Shown one piece after another: positions 1 to 6,856 of a stretch of DNA of 10,590 nucleotides. The notes under the pieces were generated by a model that was not told where the DNA came from, did not search any database, and saw nothing but the letters and a program-made list of their open reading frames with translations. The stretch's first letter is position 1. The number at the start of each line of letters is the position of its first letter. Origin of the DNA: an uncultured Paracoccus sp. (GTDB lineage: Bacteria; Pseudomonadota; Alphaproteobacteria; Rhodobacterales; Rhodobacteraceae); contig CALLYR010000564.1 in NCBI GenBank assembly GCA_937859005.1, forward strand, positions 1-10,590, in the 5' to 3' direction. A program made the translations under genes and the position numbers.

Positions 1-213
1 AGCCTGGACCGGCAGGGGCGAAGCCCCGACCCCCAGGCTGTCGCTGACCAGCAGGGCGCTTGCCGTGATCGACCAGCCCACCAGCAGCGCCGTGCCCCCT
101 GCAACGAACATTCGCCCCGGCCCGCGCCGTGGGATCGTCGCGTTCGGATTCAGCCCCTGTTCAGGCGGCGCAGGGTCCAGGCGAAGATTCAGGCGATTTG
201 CAAGACGCGGCAC
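1..213 (-). CDS. Unrecognised membrane-anchored protein, 5' part only
   Basis: An open minus-strand frame runs off the left edge, so only the first ~71 codons are visible. I take GTG at 213 as the start because the frame reads as protein from there: a short basic and Pro-rich N-terminus (VPRLANRLNLRLDPAPPEQG), then an Arg-rich stretch, then one hydrophobic segment (VAGGTALLVGWSITASALLV, about residues 38-57). This suggests a signal anchor with the bulk of the protein outside the cytoplasm. An ATG at 111 is an alternative start that would begin directly at the membrane segment. Neither start has a good ribosome binding site, although GGAT lies near the GTG. The gene is downstream of the ScfR regulator on the same strand, 220 bp away, with a probable terminator between them. 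I do not recognise the family, and the fragment is too short to assign a function. A TTTGCAAG at 198-205 resembles the sites upstream of the regulator and would be upstream of the gene if translation began at 111. Confidence 0.5.
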   Translation of the reverse strand, partial: MPRLANRLNLRLDPAPPEQGLNPNATIPRRGPGRMFVAGGTALLVGWSITASALLVSDSLGVGASPLPVQA

Positions 214-323
214 TGATCCGATCCATTTCGATGTAAGGGACGGTGGCTTGCGGCTCGTCGGCCTTGGCCAAATCTGGGAGGTCGTTAGAAAAAGCGTGGC
301 ATGGATGCAACGGTAGTTGGAAA

Positions 324-343
324 ATTGCCGCCGTGGTCGGCGG
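324..343 (-). terminator. Probable intrinsic terminator downstream of the ScfR gene
   Basis: On the minus strand CCGCCG-ACCA-CGGCGG forms a perfect 6-bp stem with a 4-nt loop, followed by CAATTTT. It lies about 90 bp after the regulator stop codon and before the next minus-strand gene. A second small hairpin (CCGCC-GATAA-GGCGG, 362-376) lies just upstream of it in the same transcript. The T-run is short, so efficiency is uncertain. Confidence 0.5.
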
Positions 344-433
344 AACCCCGCCACCGGATCGCCGCCTTATCGGCGGATTTCCGGAACCTGGGCACTTCGG
401 CACTCCGGCAAGCTGGCATGCGGCGCGTCCCTT

Positions 434-1831
434 TCATCCGATGGCATAGGGCAGGGGACCCGAGCGGTCATCGGGGATGAGGATGTCACGGTCGATCGGC
501 GGGACCGAGCGCTGGTGACAGTCAGGACGGGGGCAGATCCGGCACGAGACGCCGATCTGGTCATACGAGGCGGCATTGGCCAGATCCAGGCCATCGGCAT
601 AGACCATGCCGCGGGCATGTCCGACCTCGCAGCCCAGACAGATCGCGAAGCGGCGCACCGGCGCGCGATAGGCCCCGCCGGGTTTGGAAATCTCGCGCGA
701 GAGACATAAATACCGCATCCCGTCCGGCGTCTGCGCCAGTTGCCGCAGGAAACGGCCGGGCGTTTCAAAGGCGCGGTGGACGTTCCACAGCGGGCAGGCG
801 CCGCCGAAACGCGCGAATTGCAGCCGGGTCGCGGAATGGCGCTTGGTGATGGTGCCGGCCTGGTCCACGCGGACAAAGAAGAACGGCACCCCCTTTTCGC
901 CGGGGCGCTGCATCGTCGACAGGCGGTGGACCACCTGTTCCAGCGATGCGCCGAACAGATAGGCCAGCCGTTCCAGATCGTGCCGTTCCGCCCGCGCCGC
1001 CGCCAGAAAGGCGCGATAGGGCAGAAGCGCCGCGCCCGCGAAGTAATTGGCCAGCCCAAGCCGGGCGATGTCGCGCGCCGCCGGGCTGCGGAAACGGGCC
1101 AGATCCAGCGTCGCATCCAGCAGATCCCCCCGCGTCTCGCGCGCGACAATATGGAGCAACTGGAATGCCTGCGTCGCCGGTTCGGCCGAGGCGTTCATCG
1201 TGATGCGAGCACCCTCGCGCCGAAACACCGCGCCCGAAGGCAGTTCGCCCCGTTCGACCGTGATGCCACGATCAGCCAGCGCCGCCAGGGCCCGCGCCAT
1301 CGGGCGGGCGCGGCGGCCTTCGGGACAGGCAAAGCGTTCCGCCGCCCGGTCCACCGCGTCGATATAGTTGTCGCAGTAATGGAAGAAGTCGCGTACCTCC
1401 TCCCACGGCGAGGTCACGGCGTTCTGGCCGGTGGCGCCCAATGCCTCGTCGAGTGCTGCCAGACGGTCCTGCCCCTCGCGGTGGGCGCGGTAAAGGTCCA
1501 GGAAGGCGCGCGCCAGCCCCGGCGCATTCGCCGCCGCCAGCCGCAGATCGGCCAGCGGGGGGGCTGCGTCGAACAGGGGGTCGGCCAGGGCCTCGGCCAT
1601 GTCGATGACCATGCGTTCGGCGTCGCCCGAGGCCATCGCCCCCACATCGACCGCGAATTCCGACGCCAGCCGCAGCAGCACCCCCGCCGATACCGGGCGG
1701 TGGTTGTTTTCCATCTGGCTGAGATAGGGCAGCGACACCCCCAGGCGTTCGGCAAAGACCCGCTGGGTCAGGCCATGGCGCATCCTCGTTTCGCGCAGGG
1801 ATGCGCCCGCATAGATCTTGTGGCTGGCCAT
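434..1831 (-). CDS. Short-chain fatty acyl-CoA regulator (ScfR/RamB family)
   Basis: 465-residue DNA-binding regulator. Residues ~10-63 are an XRE-type helix-turn-helix (RHGLTQRVFAERLGVSLPYLSQMENN). The middle contains the region related to ImmA/IrrE (M78) domains; at the metal-site position it reads LLHIVARE, so no HExxH motif is present. The C-terminal third carries the family signature, with Cys at about 398, 401, 430, 433 and 438 (including VSCRICPRPDCHQR, residues ~428-441). Family members such as RamB, PccR and MccR sense acyl-CoA or glyoxylate/acetate metabolism and control propionate or acetate assimilation. The gene usually adjacent to PccR (pccB) is not in this window, so the target pathway cannot be named. 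I chose ATG 1831 over an in-frame ATG at 1933 because GGGGGA stands 5 nt before it and the HTH begins shortly after it. The longer form would also translate through the likely promoter and operators. Autoregulation is plausible. Confidence 0.9.
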   Translation of the reverse strand: MASHKIYAGASLRETRMRHGLTQRVFAERLGVSLPYLSQMENNHRPVSAGVLLRLASEFAVDVGAMASGDAERMVIDMAEALADPLFDAAPPLADLRLAAANAPGLARAFLDLYRAHREGQDRLAALDEALGATGQNAVTSPWEEVRDFFHYCDNYIDAVDRAAERFACPEGRRARPMARALAALADRGITVERGELPSGAVFRREGARITMNASAEPATQAFQLLHIVARETRGDLLDATLDLARFRSPAARDIARLGLANYFAGAALLPYRAFLAAARAERHDLERLAYLFGASLEQVVHRLSTMQRPGEKGVPFFFVRVDQAGTITKRHSATRLQFARFGGACPLWNVHRAFETPGRFLRQLAQTPDGMRYLCLSREISKPGGAYRAPVRRFAICLGCEVGHARGMVYADGLDLANAASYDQIGVSCRICPRPDCHQRSVPPIDRDILIPDDRSGPLPYAIG

Positions 1832-1845
1832 GCTTTCCCCCACGT

Positions 1846-1887
1846 GTTGCAAAGCCGGGAATAGCCTTTGCAAAACGGCCGGCGCAA
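1846..1887 (-). promoter_or_regulatory. Promoter of the ScfR gene with two TTTGCAA operator-like sites
   Basis: Read on the minus strand, TTTGCAAA (1867-1874) is followed after 13 nt by TTTGCAAC (1846-1853), with centres 21 bp apart (two helical turns). A candidate promoter overlaps them: -35 TTGCGC (1882-1887), 16-bp spacer, -10 GCTATT (1860-1865). The upstream TTTGCAAA lies inside the spacer and the second site lies in the predicted early transcript, 15 bp before the start codon. From memory, motifs containing TTTGCAAA are the reported binding sites of RamB and PccR. This arrangement fits autorepression, but that is inference. Confidence 0.55.
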
Positions 1888-1938
1888 GCGCGCAGGTCGT
1901 ATTCGGCTGGGTCGGGGCGAATCGGTCGCACATGCCCC

Positions 1939-1958
1939 CAGCCTGAAGCCGAAGGCTG
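1939..1958 (-). other. Weak hairpin after the MFS gene
   Basis: CAGCCT and AGGCTG form a 6-bp stem with an 8-nt loop, 10 nt beyond the MFS stop codon. On the minus strand it is followed by G/C rather than a T-run. It could protect the 3' end or slow polymerase, but it is not a convincing intrinsic terminator. Confidence 0.25.
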
Positions 1959-1967
1959 AAGATTCCG

Positions 1968-3152
1968 TCAACGCTTCCGCATTATCGGGGCGAGGGCAGC
2001 CAGCGATCCCAGTCCCGACAGCAGCATGATGACCAGCAGCGGCGTGGCCCCGGCGCCGGGCACCAGAAACCACCCGGCCAGCGTCGCCAGCGCCGCTCCG
2101 CCCGCGACCGCCATGGCGCCGCCCAGGCCGCTGGCGGTGCCGGCGAGTTCGGGTCGCACGCTCATCATTCCGGCATTCGCATTGGGCAGGACCATGCCGT
2201 TGCCCAGCCCCATGACCGCGACCGAACCGAAAAAGACCAGCGGGTGATGCAGCCCGGCCAGATCGGCGGCCAGCGAGACCGCCAGCGCAACGGCTGTCAC
2301 GACCGCGCCCCACAGGATCATCCGGTCCATGCCGACAAGGATCGACCAGCGCCCCGTGGCGAAATTGCCCAGCAGATACCCGATCGATGGCGCGGCGAAC
2401 CAGTATCCGACCTCGGCCGGGCTCAGCTGGAATACCGTCTCGCCCACGAAGGGCGCGCCGCCCAGATAGGCGAAGAACGCCCCGGAGGCGAATGTGGCCG
2501 CCAGCGCATAGCCCCAGAACAGGCCCGACCGCGCCAGCGCCGGATAGCCCTGCATCTGCGCGCGCAGCGGCAGTCCGCCACCACGGGCGGTTTCACCCAT
2601 GTCGGCCCAGGCCAGCGCCAGCACCGCCGTCCCCAGCACCAGCATCAGAACGAAGCTGGCCCGCCAGCCCCAGAACTCGTCCATGACCCCGCCCAGCACC
2701 GGGGCCAGCATGGGGATGATCGACATCCCCATGGTGACATAGCCGATCCGGCTGGCCGCCGCGTCGCCCGCCACCAGGTCGCGCACCACCGCACGCGACA
2801 GCACCATGCCGGCCGCGGCGACTGCCTGCACCATCCGCATCGCCAGGAACCAGCCCGCATCCGGCGCCAGCAGCGTTCCCGCCGTTGCCGCCAGAAAGAC
2901 CAGCAGCGCCCCCAGCATCACCGGCCTGCGCCCCCAGATGTCGCTGATCGGGCCGGCCAGCAGCTGCACGATGGCGGACCCGGCCAGATAGCCTGTCACC
3001 GCCAGTTGCATCCGCCCGTATTCGACACCGAAATCGCGCGCCATGCCGGGCAGCGAGGGCAGGAAGACGTTCGTCGCCAGCGCGCCGATGCCCGCCAGCA
3101 CGATCAGCGTGAACATGCGGGGCGGGGTTCTAGCGCCAGTCGTGAAAGACAA
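1968..3152 (-). CDS. Bcr/CflA-type multidrug efflux MFS transporter
   Basis: 394-residue inner-membrane protein with about 12 hydrophobic segments, predicted to be a drug/proton antiporter of the DHA1 (Bcr/CflA) subfamily. Visible signatures are TNVFLPSLPGMA in helix 1, the loop 2-3 motif GPISDIWGRRPV (residues 67-78), and the R-D pair followed by MSIIPMLAPVLGG (residues 143-155) typical of Bcr-like exporters. The start is taken as TTG 3152, which places a short RTPP-containing tail ahead of helix 1 and has a G-rich stretch (GGGGGC) upstream. ATG 3116 is a shorter alternative that removes 12 residues but has no better ribosome binding site. With the TTG start the gene overlaps the preceding DMT_6 gene by 23 nt, implying one transcript and translational coupling. 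The substrate cannot be read from sequence. Confidence 0.9.
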   Translation of the reverse strand: MSFTTGARTPPRMFTLIVLAGIGALATNVFLPSLPGMARDFGVEYGRMQLAVTGYLAGSAIVQLLAGPISDIWGRRPVMLGALLVFLAATAGTLLAPDAGWFLAMRMVQAVAAAGMVLSRAVVRDLVAGDAAASRIGYVTMGMSIIPMLAPVLGGVMDEFWGWRASFVLMLVLGTAVLALAWADMGETARGGGLPLRAQMQGYPALARSGLFWGYALAATFASGAFFAYLGGAPFVGETVFQLSPAEVGYWFAAPSIGYLLGNFATGRWSILVGMDRMILWGAVVTAVALAVSLAADLAGLHHPLVFFGSVAVMGLGNGMVLPNANAGMMSVRPELAGTASGLGGAMAVAGGAALATLAGWFLVPGAGATPLLVIMLLSGLGSLAALAPIMRKR

Positions 3153-3486
3153 ACCATGCCCCCGCGCAGATCAGGGCAAAGCCCACGCCGTGCTGCCAGC
3201 CCAGCCGCTCGCCCAGATAAAGCCAGGAAAACCCGGCAAAGACGGTCAGGCTGATGACCTCCTGAATCGTCTTGAGCTGCGCGGCCGTGAAATACCCGTG
3301 GCCGATGCGGTTCGCGGGCACCTGCAGGACATATTCGAACAGCGCGATGCCCCAGCTGACCAGAATCACCAAGGCCAGAGGTGCCGCCTTGAACTTCAGA
3401 TGCCCGTACCATGCGACGGTCATGAACAGGTTGGACGCGATCAGCAGGCCGACGGTCGTGACGGGGACCAGCAGGCTCAACCCCAT
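3130..3486 (-). CDS. DMT family small membrane protein (DMT_6/DUF486)
   Basis: 118-residue protein with four hydrophobic helices (about residues 3-22, 33-52, 70-88 and 96-113). It closely matches the DMT_6 (DUF486) pattern: NLFMTVAWYGHL near the N-terminus, the central PANRIGHGYFTAAQLKTIQE, and the C-terminal HGVGFALICAGAWFVF. The family belongs to the drug/metabolite transporter superfamily, but its members are half-size, and no substrate is known to me. The ATG at 3486 lies inside the last codons of dnaB (10-nt overlap, ATGGGGTTGA), so its translation probably depends on ribosomes finishing dnaB. Its own end overlaps the MFS gene. The pairing of a half-size DMT protein with an exporter gene is noted, but a functional link is not shown. 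Confidence 0.88.
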   Translation of the reverse strand: MGLSLLVPVTTVGLLIASNLFMTVAWYGHLKFKAAPLALVILVSWGIALFEYVLQVPANRIGHGYFTAAQLKTIQEVISLTVFAGFSWLYLGERLGWQHGVGFALICAGAWFVFHDWR

Positions 3487-4970
3487 TGCTGAACCCGGTG
3501 CTTCTCCAGGTTGCCGAAGCGGGTGAAGCGGCCCTCGAAGCTCAACTCGACCGTGCCGATGGGGCCGTGGCGCTGCTTGCCGATGATGACCTCGGCCTTG
3601 CCGTGGACATGTTCCATGGTCTGCTGCCAGGTCGCCATCTTGTCGAGTTCGTGGTCGGCGGGCTTTTCGCGTTCCTTGTAGTATTCCTCGCGGAAGACGA
3701 ACATCACGATGTCGGCGTCCTGTTCGATACTGCCGGATTCGCGCAGGTCCGACAGTTGCGGGCGCTTGTCCTCGCGGTTCTCGACCTGACGCGACAACTG
3801 CGACAGGGCGATGACGGGAATGTTCAGTTCCTTGGCAACGGCCTTCAGCCCCTGGGTGATTTCCGACACCTCATTGACGCGGCTGTCCTTGGCGGATGCG
3901 GCGCGCAGCAGTTGCAGGTAATCCACGATCAGCACATCCAGCCCCATCGTCCGCTTCAGCTTGCGGGCGCGGGCGGCCAGCTGGTTGATCGGCAGGGCCG
4001 GGGTGTCGTCGATATAGAGCGGGCAGTTCTGCAGGTCGTTCGCGGCCTCGACGAAGCGGCGGAATTCCTCCTCGCTCATGTCGCCGCGGCGGATCAGCTC
4101 GCTGGGCACCTCGGAGGCCTCCGACAGGATGCGGGCGGCCAACTGCTCGGCCGACATCTCCAGCGAGAAGAAGCCCACGACGCCGCCATCGACCGTGCCG
4201 CGCGTGCCGTCGGGCAGGTCGCCCATCCGGTGCGCCTTGGCGACGTTGAAGGCGATGTTGGTGGCAAGCGACGTTTTCCCCATCGACGGACGCCCGGCCA
4301 GGATAATGAGGTCGGACTTGTTCAGGCCCCCCATCTTGGCATCCAGGTCGATCAGCCCGGTCGAGATCCCCGAGAGGCCCCCGGCCCGGCCGTAAGCCGC
4401 GTTGGCGGCCGTGACCGCCCCCGACACCGCCTGCAGGAACGACTGGAAGCCGCGTTCCGCAACCCCCTGCTCGCCCAGCTTGTAGAGCGTCTGTTCGGCG
4501 ATCTTGATCTGTTCCTCGGCATCCTCGGACACGGTCACGGTCGCGGCGCGGGCGGATATGTCGTGGCCCAGGCCGATCAGCTCGCGCCGCAGGGCGAATT
4601 CGCGGATCATCCGGGCATAGTCGCGCGCGGCATAGGACGACACCGCCGCCCCCGCCAGCCGCGCCAGATAGGCGGGGCCGCCCAGTTCGCGCAGCCCCGC
4701 GTCATGTTCCATGAACGCCTTGATCGTGACCGGGCTTGCCAGCGCGTTCTTGCTGATTCGTTCAGAGCACAGGTCGAAGATGCGGCGATGCACCGGGTCA
4801 TAGAAATGTTCGCCCCGCAGGATGCGGGTGACCGAATCGAACACGTCGTTGTTGGTCAGCAGCGCGCCCAGAAGCTGCTGTTCCGCCTCGACCGAAAACG
4901 GAACCGAAGGCAAATCGGGGTCGCCAGCCGGCGCCATTTGGCGCGGCTCGAGAGCGCGAAGCTCGGTCAT
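3477..4970 (-). CDS. dnaB: Replicative DNA helicase DnaB
   Basis: 497-residue hexameric helicase that unwinds DNA 5'-3' at the replication fork and recruits primase. The N-terminal helical DnaB_N domain covers about residues 20-125 (PFSVEAEQQLLGALL near its start). After a linker, the RecA-like C-terminal domain carries Walker A GRPSMGKTS (226-234), the catalytic-Glu segment FFSLEM (E271), Walker B LDVLIVDYLQ (344-353), ALSQLSR (388-394, motif H3) and the DNA-binding/H4 segment LSDLRESGSIEQDADIVMF (406-424), followed by R427. Length and all motifs are normal and there is no intein. The ATG at 4970 precedes a typical MTELRAL-type leader. A purine-rich GGACAG lies upstream, and the 75-bp gap to pyrE suggests either read-through from pyrCE or a promoter of its own. 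The downstream DMT_6 gene overlaps its stop codon. Confidence 0.97.
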   Translation of the reverse strand: MTELRALEPRQMAPAGDPDLPSVPFSVEAEQQLLGALLTNNDVFDSVTRILRGEHFYDPVHRRIFDLCSERISKNALASPVTIKAFMEHDAGLRELGGPAYLARLAGAAVSSYAARDYARMIREFALRRELIGLGHDISARAATVTVSEDAEEQIKIAEQTLYKLGEQGVAERGFQSFLQAVSGAVTAANAAYGRAGGLSGISTGLIDLDAKMGGLNKSDLIILAGRPSMGKTSLATNIAFNVAKAHRMGDLPDGTRGTVDGGVVGFFSLEMSAEQLAARILSEASEVPSELIRRGDMSEEEFRRFVEAANDLQNCPLYIDDTPALPINQLAARARKLKRTMGLDVLIVDYLQLLRAASAKDSRVNEVSEITQGLKAVAKELNIPVIALSQLSRQVENREDKRPQLSDLRESGSIEQDADIVMFVFREEYYKEREKPADHELDKMATWQQTMEHVHGKAEVIIGKQRHGPIGTVELSFEGRFTRFGNLEKHRVQQWG

Positions 4971-5045
4971 GCCACTGTCCTCGAATCCTTGTTCCGGTGT
5001 TATCTCACGTCGCGGCCCACCGGTCCACCGGCGGGGCGCGGAACG

Positions 5046-5717
5046 TCACGGATGTGCTGCCTGCCAGCCACGCGGATCGGTCAGGAACGTCTCGACCTCG
5101 GCCAGCGTGCCTTGGTCGAATGCGCCCGATTCGCGCGCCTCGGCCAGCACGTCCCACCAGGTGCACAGGTGATGCAGGCTGACGCCGTGATCAGACAACC
5201 GCCCGATCGTGTCAGGGAAAATGCCATAGTAGAAGACCACCGCCGTATGGCCGCAGGCAGCCCCCGTCTCGCGGATCGCATCGACGAAGGACAGCTTGGA
5301 CCCGCCGTCGGTGGTCAGATCCTCGACCAGCAGGACGCGCTGGCCCTCGCGCATCTCGCCCTCGATGCGGGCGTTGCGGCCGTAACCCTTGGGTTTTTTC
5401 CGCACATAGGTCATCGGCAGGCCCAGCCGTTCCGCCATCATCGCGGCAAAGGGGATGCCTGCGGTTTCCCCGCCCGCCACGTTGTCGAAGGCCTCGAAGC
5501 CCGCGTTGCGCATGACCGTCGCCGCCAGGAAATCCATCAGCGTGCCGCGGATGCGGGGATATGAGATCAGCTTGCGGCAGTCGATATAGGTCGGTCCCTT
5601 CAGCCCCGAGGCATAGGTATAGGGCTCGGACGCGTTGAAATGGACGGCGCGGATTTCCAGCAGCATCCGCGCGGTCAGGCGGGCGATCTCCTCGGGCGGC
5701 GGAAAGGGCAGGGTCAT
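5046..5717 (-). CDS. pyrE: Orotate phosphoribosyltransferase
   Basis: 223-residue enzyme of de novo UMP synthesis that joins orotate to PRPP to give orotidine 5'-phosphate and pyrophosphate in the cytoplasm. The PRPP-binding loop VLLVEDLTTDGGS (residues 128-140) is intact, as are the catalytic-loop lysines YVRKKPKGYG (104-113) and the N-terminal SGLKGPTYIDCRKL (37-50) that contacts the substrate. The start ATG at 5717 overlaps the pyrC stop codon as ATGA, so the two genes are translationally coupled. A longer in-frame extension upstream exists only as a shadow of pyrC. The gene ends 75 bp before dnaB. A small dyad (CCGGT-CC-ACCGG, 5020-5031) follows it, with no T-run. Confidence 0.96.
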   Translation of the reverse strand: MTLPFPPPEEIARLTARMLLEIRAVHFNASEPYTYASGLKGPTYIDCRKLISYPRIRGTLMDFLAATVMRNAGFEAFDNVAGGETAGIPFAAMMAERLGLPMTYVRKKPKGYGRNARIEGEMREGQRVLLVEDLTTDGGSKLSFVDAIRETGAACGHTAVVFYYGIFPDTIGRLSDHGVSLHHLCTWWDVLAEARESGAFDQGTLAEVETFLTDPRGWQAAHP

Positions 5718-6757
5718 GCGGCGTCCTCGACATGCCAGAACAGGGGGAAACCGGGGTCGAACACCGTCACCGTCTCGTCCCCCGCGGTGATGCGGCCGGG
5801 CAGCGTGATGGGCGTGTCGTGGCGGGCCAGGCGGATGCGGTCCTCGTTCGGGGCCATGCGATAGAAGGCGGGTCCGTTCAGCGACACGAAGCTTTCCAGC
5901 CAGTCCAGCGCGCCCTGGTCCTGGAACACCTGGGCCACGATGGGCAACCAGTTCGGCGCCGTGAAGCAGCCCGCGCAGCCGCAGGCCGATTCCTTGGCGC
6001 GGTCGGGATGGGGGGCGCTGTCGGTGCCGCTGAAGAACCGCTGGTCGCCGCCGGTCGCGGCCGCCACCAGCGCCTGCCGGTGGCTTTCGCGCTTGGCGAT
6101 GGGCAGACAGTAATAATGCGGCCGAATGCCGCCCGCGAACAGGTGGTTGCGGTTGATGACCAGATGATGCGCGGTGATCGTGGCGCCGATGTCGTCGTTC
6201 GAGCGGACGTAATCGACGCCGTCGGCGGTCGTCACATGCTCCATCACCACGCGCAGGCCCGGCGTCGCGCGGCGGATCGGGTCCAGCACGCGGTCGATGA
6301 AGGCGGCCTCGCGGTCGAAGATGTCCACCGCGGGGTCGGTCACCTCGCCATGGACGCACAGCGGCACGCCCGCCTCGGCCATCGCTTCGAACACGGGGCG
6401 CACCCTGTCGAAATCGCGCACGCCGCTGGCCGAATTGGTGGTGGCGCCCGCCGGATACAGCTTGACTGCCGCGATGATGCCGTCCCGGTGCGCCGCGACC
6501 ACATCGGCAGGATCGGTCGATTCGGTCAGATACAGCGTCATCAGCGGCGTCAGCGTCGCTCCATCCGGCAAAGCGACCTTGATGCGGGCGCGATAGGCGT
6601 CGGCCTGCGCCCCCGTCACCACCGGCGGCACCAGATTCGGCATGATGATGGCGCGGCCCAGCCGGGCCGAATGCGGGGCCACGGCCGCCAGCATCGCGCC
6701 GTCGCGCAGATGCAGGTGCCAGTCGTCGGGGCGGCGGAGCGTCAGGAATCTGGTCAT
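5714..6757 (-). CDS. pyrC: Dihydroorotase, class II (PyrC type)
   Basis: 347-residue zinc amidohydrolase that interconverts N-carbamoyl-aspartate and dihydroorotate, step 3 of pyrimidine synthesis. The length and sequence are those of the homodimeric E. coli PyrC class rather than the CAD/PyrC class I form. Metal ligands are visible: HLHLR (H14, H16), the lysine expected to be carboxylated in AVKLYPAG (K99), H136 in CVHGEV, H174 in MEHVTT, and D246 in SGTDSAPH. The substrate-binding Arg follows HLHL (R18). The ATG at 6757 has no Shine-Dalgarno sequence, and a -10-like TATAGA ends only 8 nt upstream, so the mRNA may be leaderless or nearly so. pyrE follows with a 4-nt overlap. The divergent phasin-like gene begins 130 bp away. 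Confidence 0.97.
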   Translation of the reverse strand: MTRFLTLRRPDDWHLHLRDGAMLAAVAPHSARLGRAIIMPNLVPPVVTGAQADAYRARIKVALPDGATLTPLMTLYLTESTDPADVVAAHRDGIIAAVKLYPAGATTNSASGVRDFDRVRPVFEAMAEAGVPLCVHGEVTDPAVDIFDREAAFIDRVLDPIRRATPGLRVVMEHVTTADGVDYVRSNDDIGATITAHHLVINRNHLFAGGIRPHYYCLPIAKRESHRQALVAAATGGDQRFFSGTDSAPHPDRAKESACGCAGCFTAPNWLPIVAQVFQDQGALDWLESFVSLNGPAFYRMAPNEDRIRLARHDTPITLPGRITAGDETVTVFDPGFPLFWHVEDAA

Positions 6758-6765
6758 GGTTTGCG

Positions 6766-6794
6766 TCTATATCAGCCCGGCCGGCGTTATCCAG
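6766..6794 (-). promoter_or_regulatory. Possible pyrC promoter with very short leader
   Basis: On the minus strand TATAGA (6766-6771) ends 8 nt before the pyrC ATG. With a 17-bp spacer the -35 position reads CTGGAT (6789-6794), a weak match. No Shine-Dalgarno sequence lies between the -10 box and the ATG. Confidence 0.4.
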
Positions 6795-6798
6795 CCAT

Positions 6799-6812
6799 CG
6801 GCAGACCTGCCG
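6799..6812. repeat. Perfect dyad in the pyrC / phasin-like intergenic region
   Basis: CGGCAG-AC-CTGCCG is a 14-bp dyad with 6-bp arms, located just upstream of the predicted pyrC -35 box and 20 bp before the first PhaR-like site. Its half-site order (GCAG then CTGC) is the reverse of the PhaR-like sites, so it may be a separate operator. A chance occurrence in G+C-rich DNA is possible. Confidence 0.35.
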
Positions 6813-6832
6813 CGAAATTTCAACTGGAACTT

Positions 6833-6850
6833 ATGCTGCAGGTGCAGCAT
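6833..6850. promoter_or_regulatory. PhaR-type operator 1 (CTGC-N4-GCAG)
   Basis: ATGCTGCA-GG-TGCAGCAT is a perfect dyad with 8-bp arms and contains CTGC-AGGT-GCAG (6836-6847). It matches the CTGC-N3/4-GCAG, TGC-rich pattern that I recall as the reported binding site of PhaR in Paracoccus and Rhodobacter. PhaR represses PHA granule genes and is released by binding PHA. The site lies 38 bp upstream of the small plus-strand gene. Confidence 0.65.
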
Positions 6851-6856
6851 ACATAT

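Noticed and set aside
16..28. GGGGC-GAA-GCCCC hairpin in the left-edge gene
   Set aside because: Short, lies within an open reading frame with no T-run, and is expected by chance in DNA of this composition.
740..1864. 374-codon plus-strand frame opposite the ScfR gene
   Set aside because: Arg/Gln-rich antisense shadow; the minus-strand regulator has the HTH and Cys-rich family signature.
1832..1933. N-terminal extension of the ScfR protein by 34 residues
   Set aside because: The extension has no family resemblance, would be translated from the predicted promoter and operator DNA, and the internal ATG has a better ribosome binding site.
5020..5031. Dyad CCGGT-CC-ACCGG between pyrE and dnaB as a terminator
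   Set aside because: The stem is only 5 bp and no T-run follows on the minus strand, so termination between pyrE and dnaB is not supported.
3486..5564. 692-codon open frame on the plus strand opposite dnaB and pyrE
   Set aside because: It is antisense to two unmistakable genes with intact catalytic motifs, and its composition (His/Gln/Arg/Gly-rich, no domains) is that of a high-GC shadow frame.
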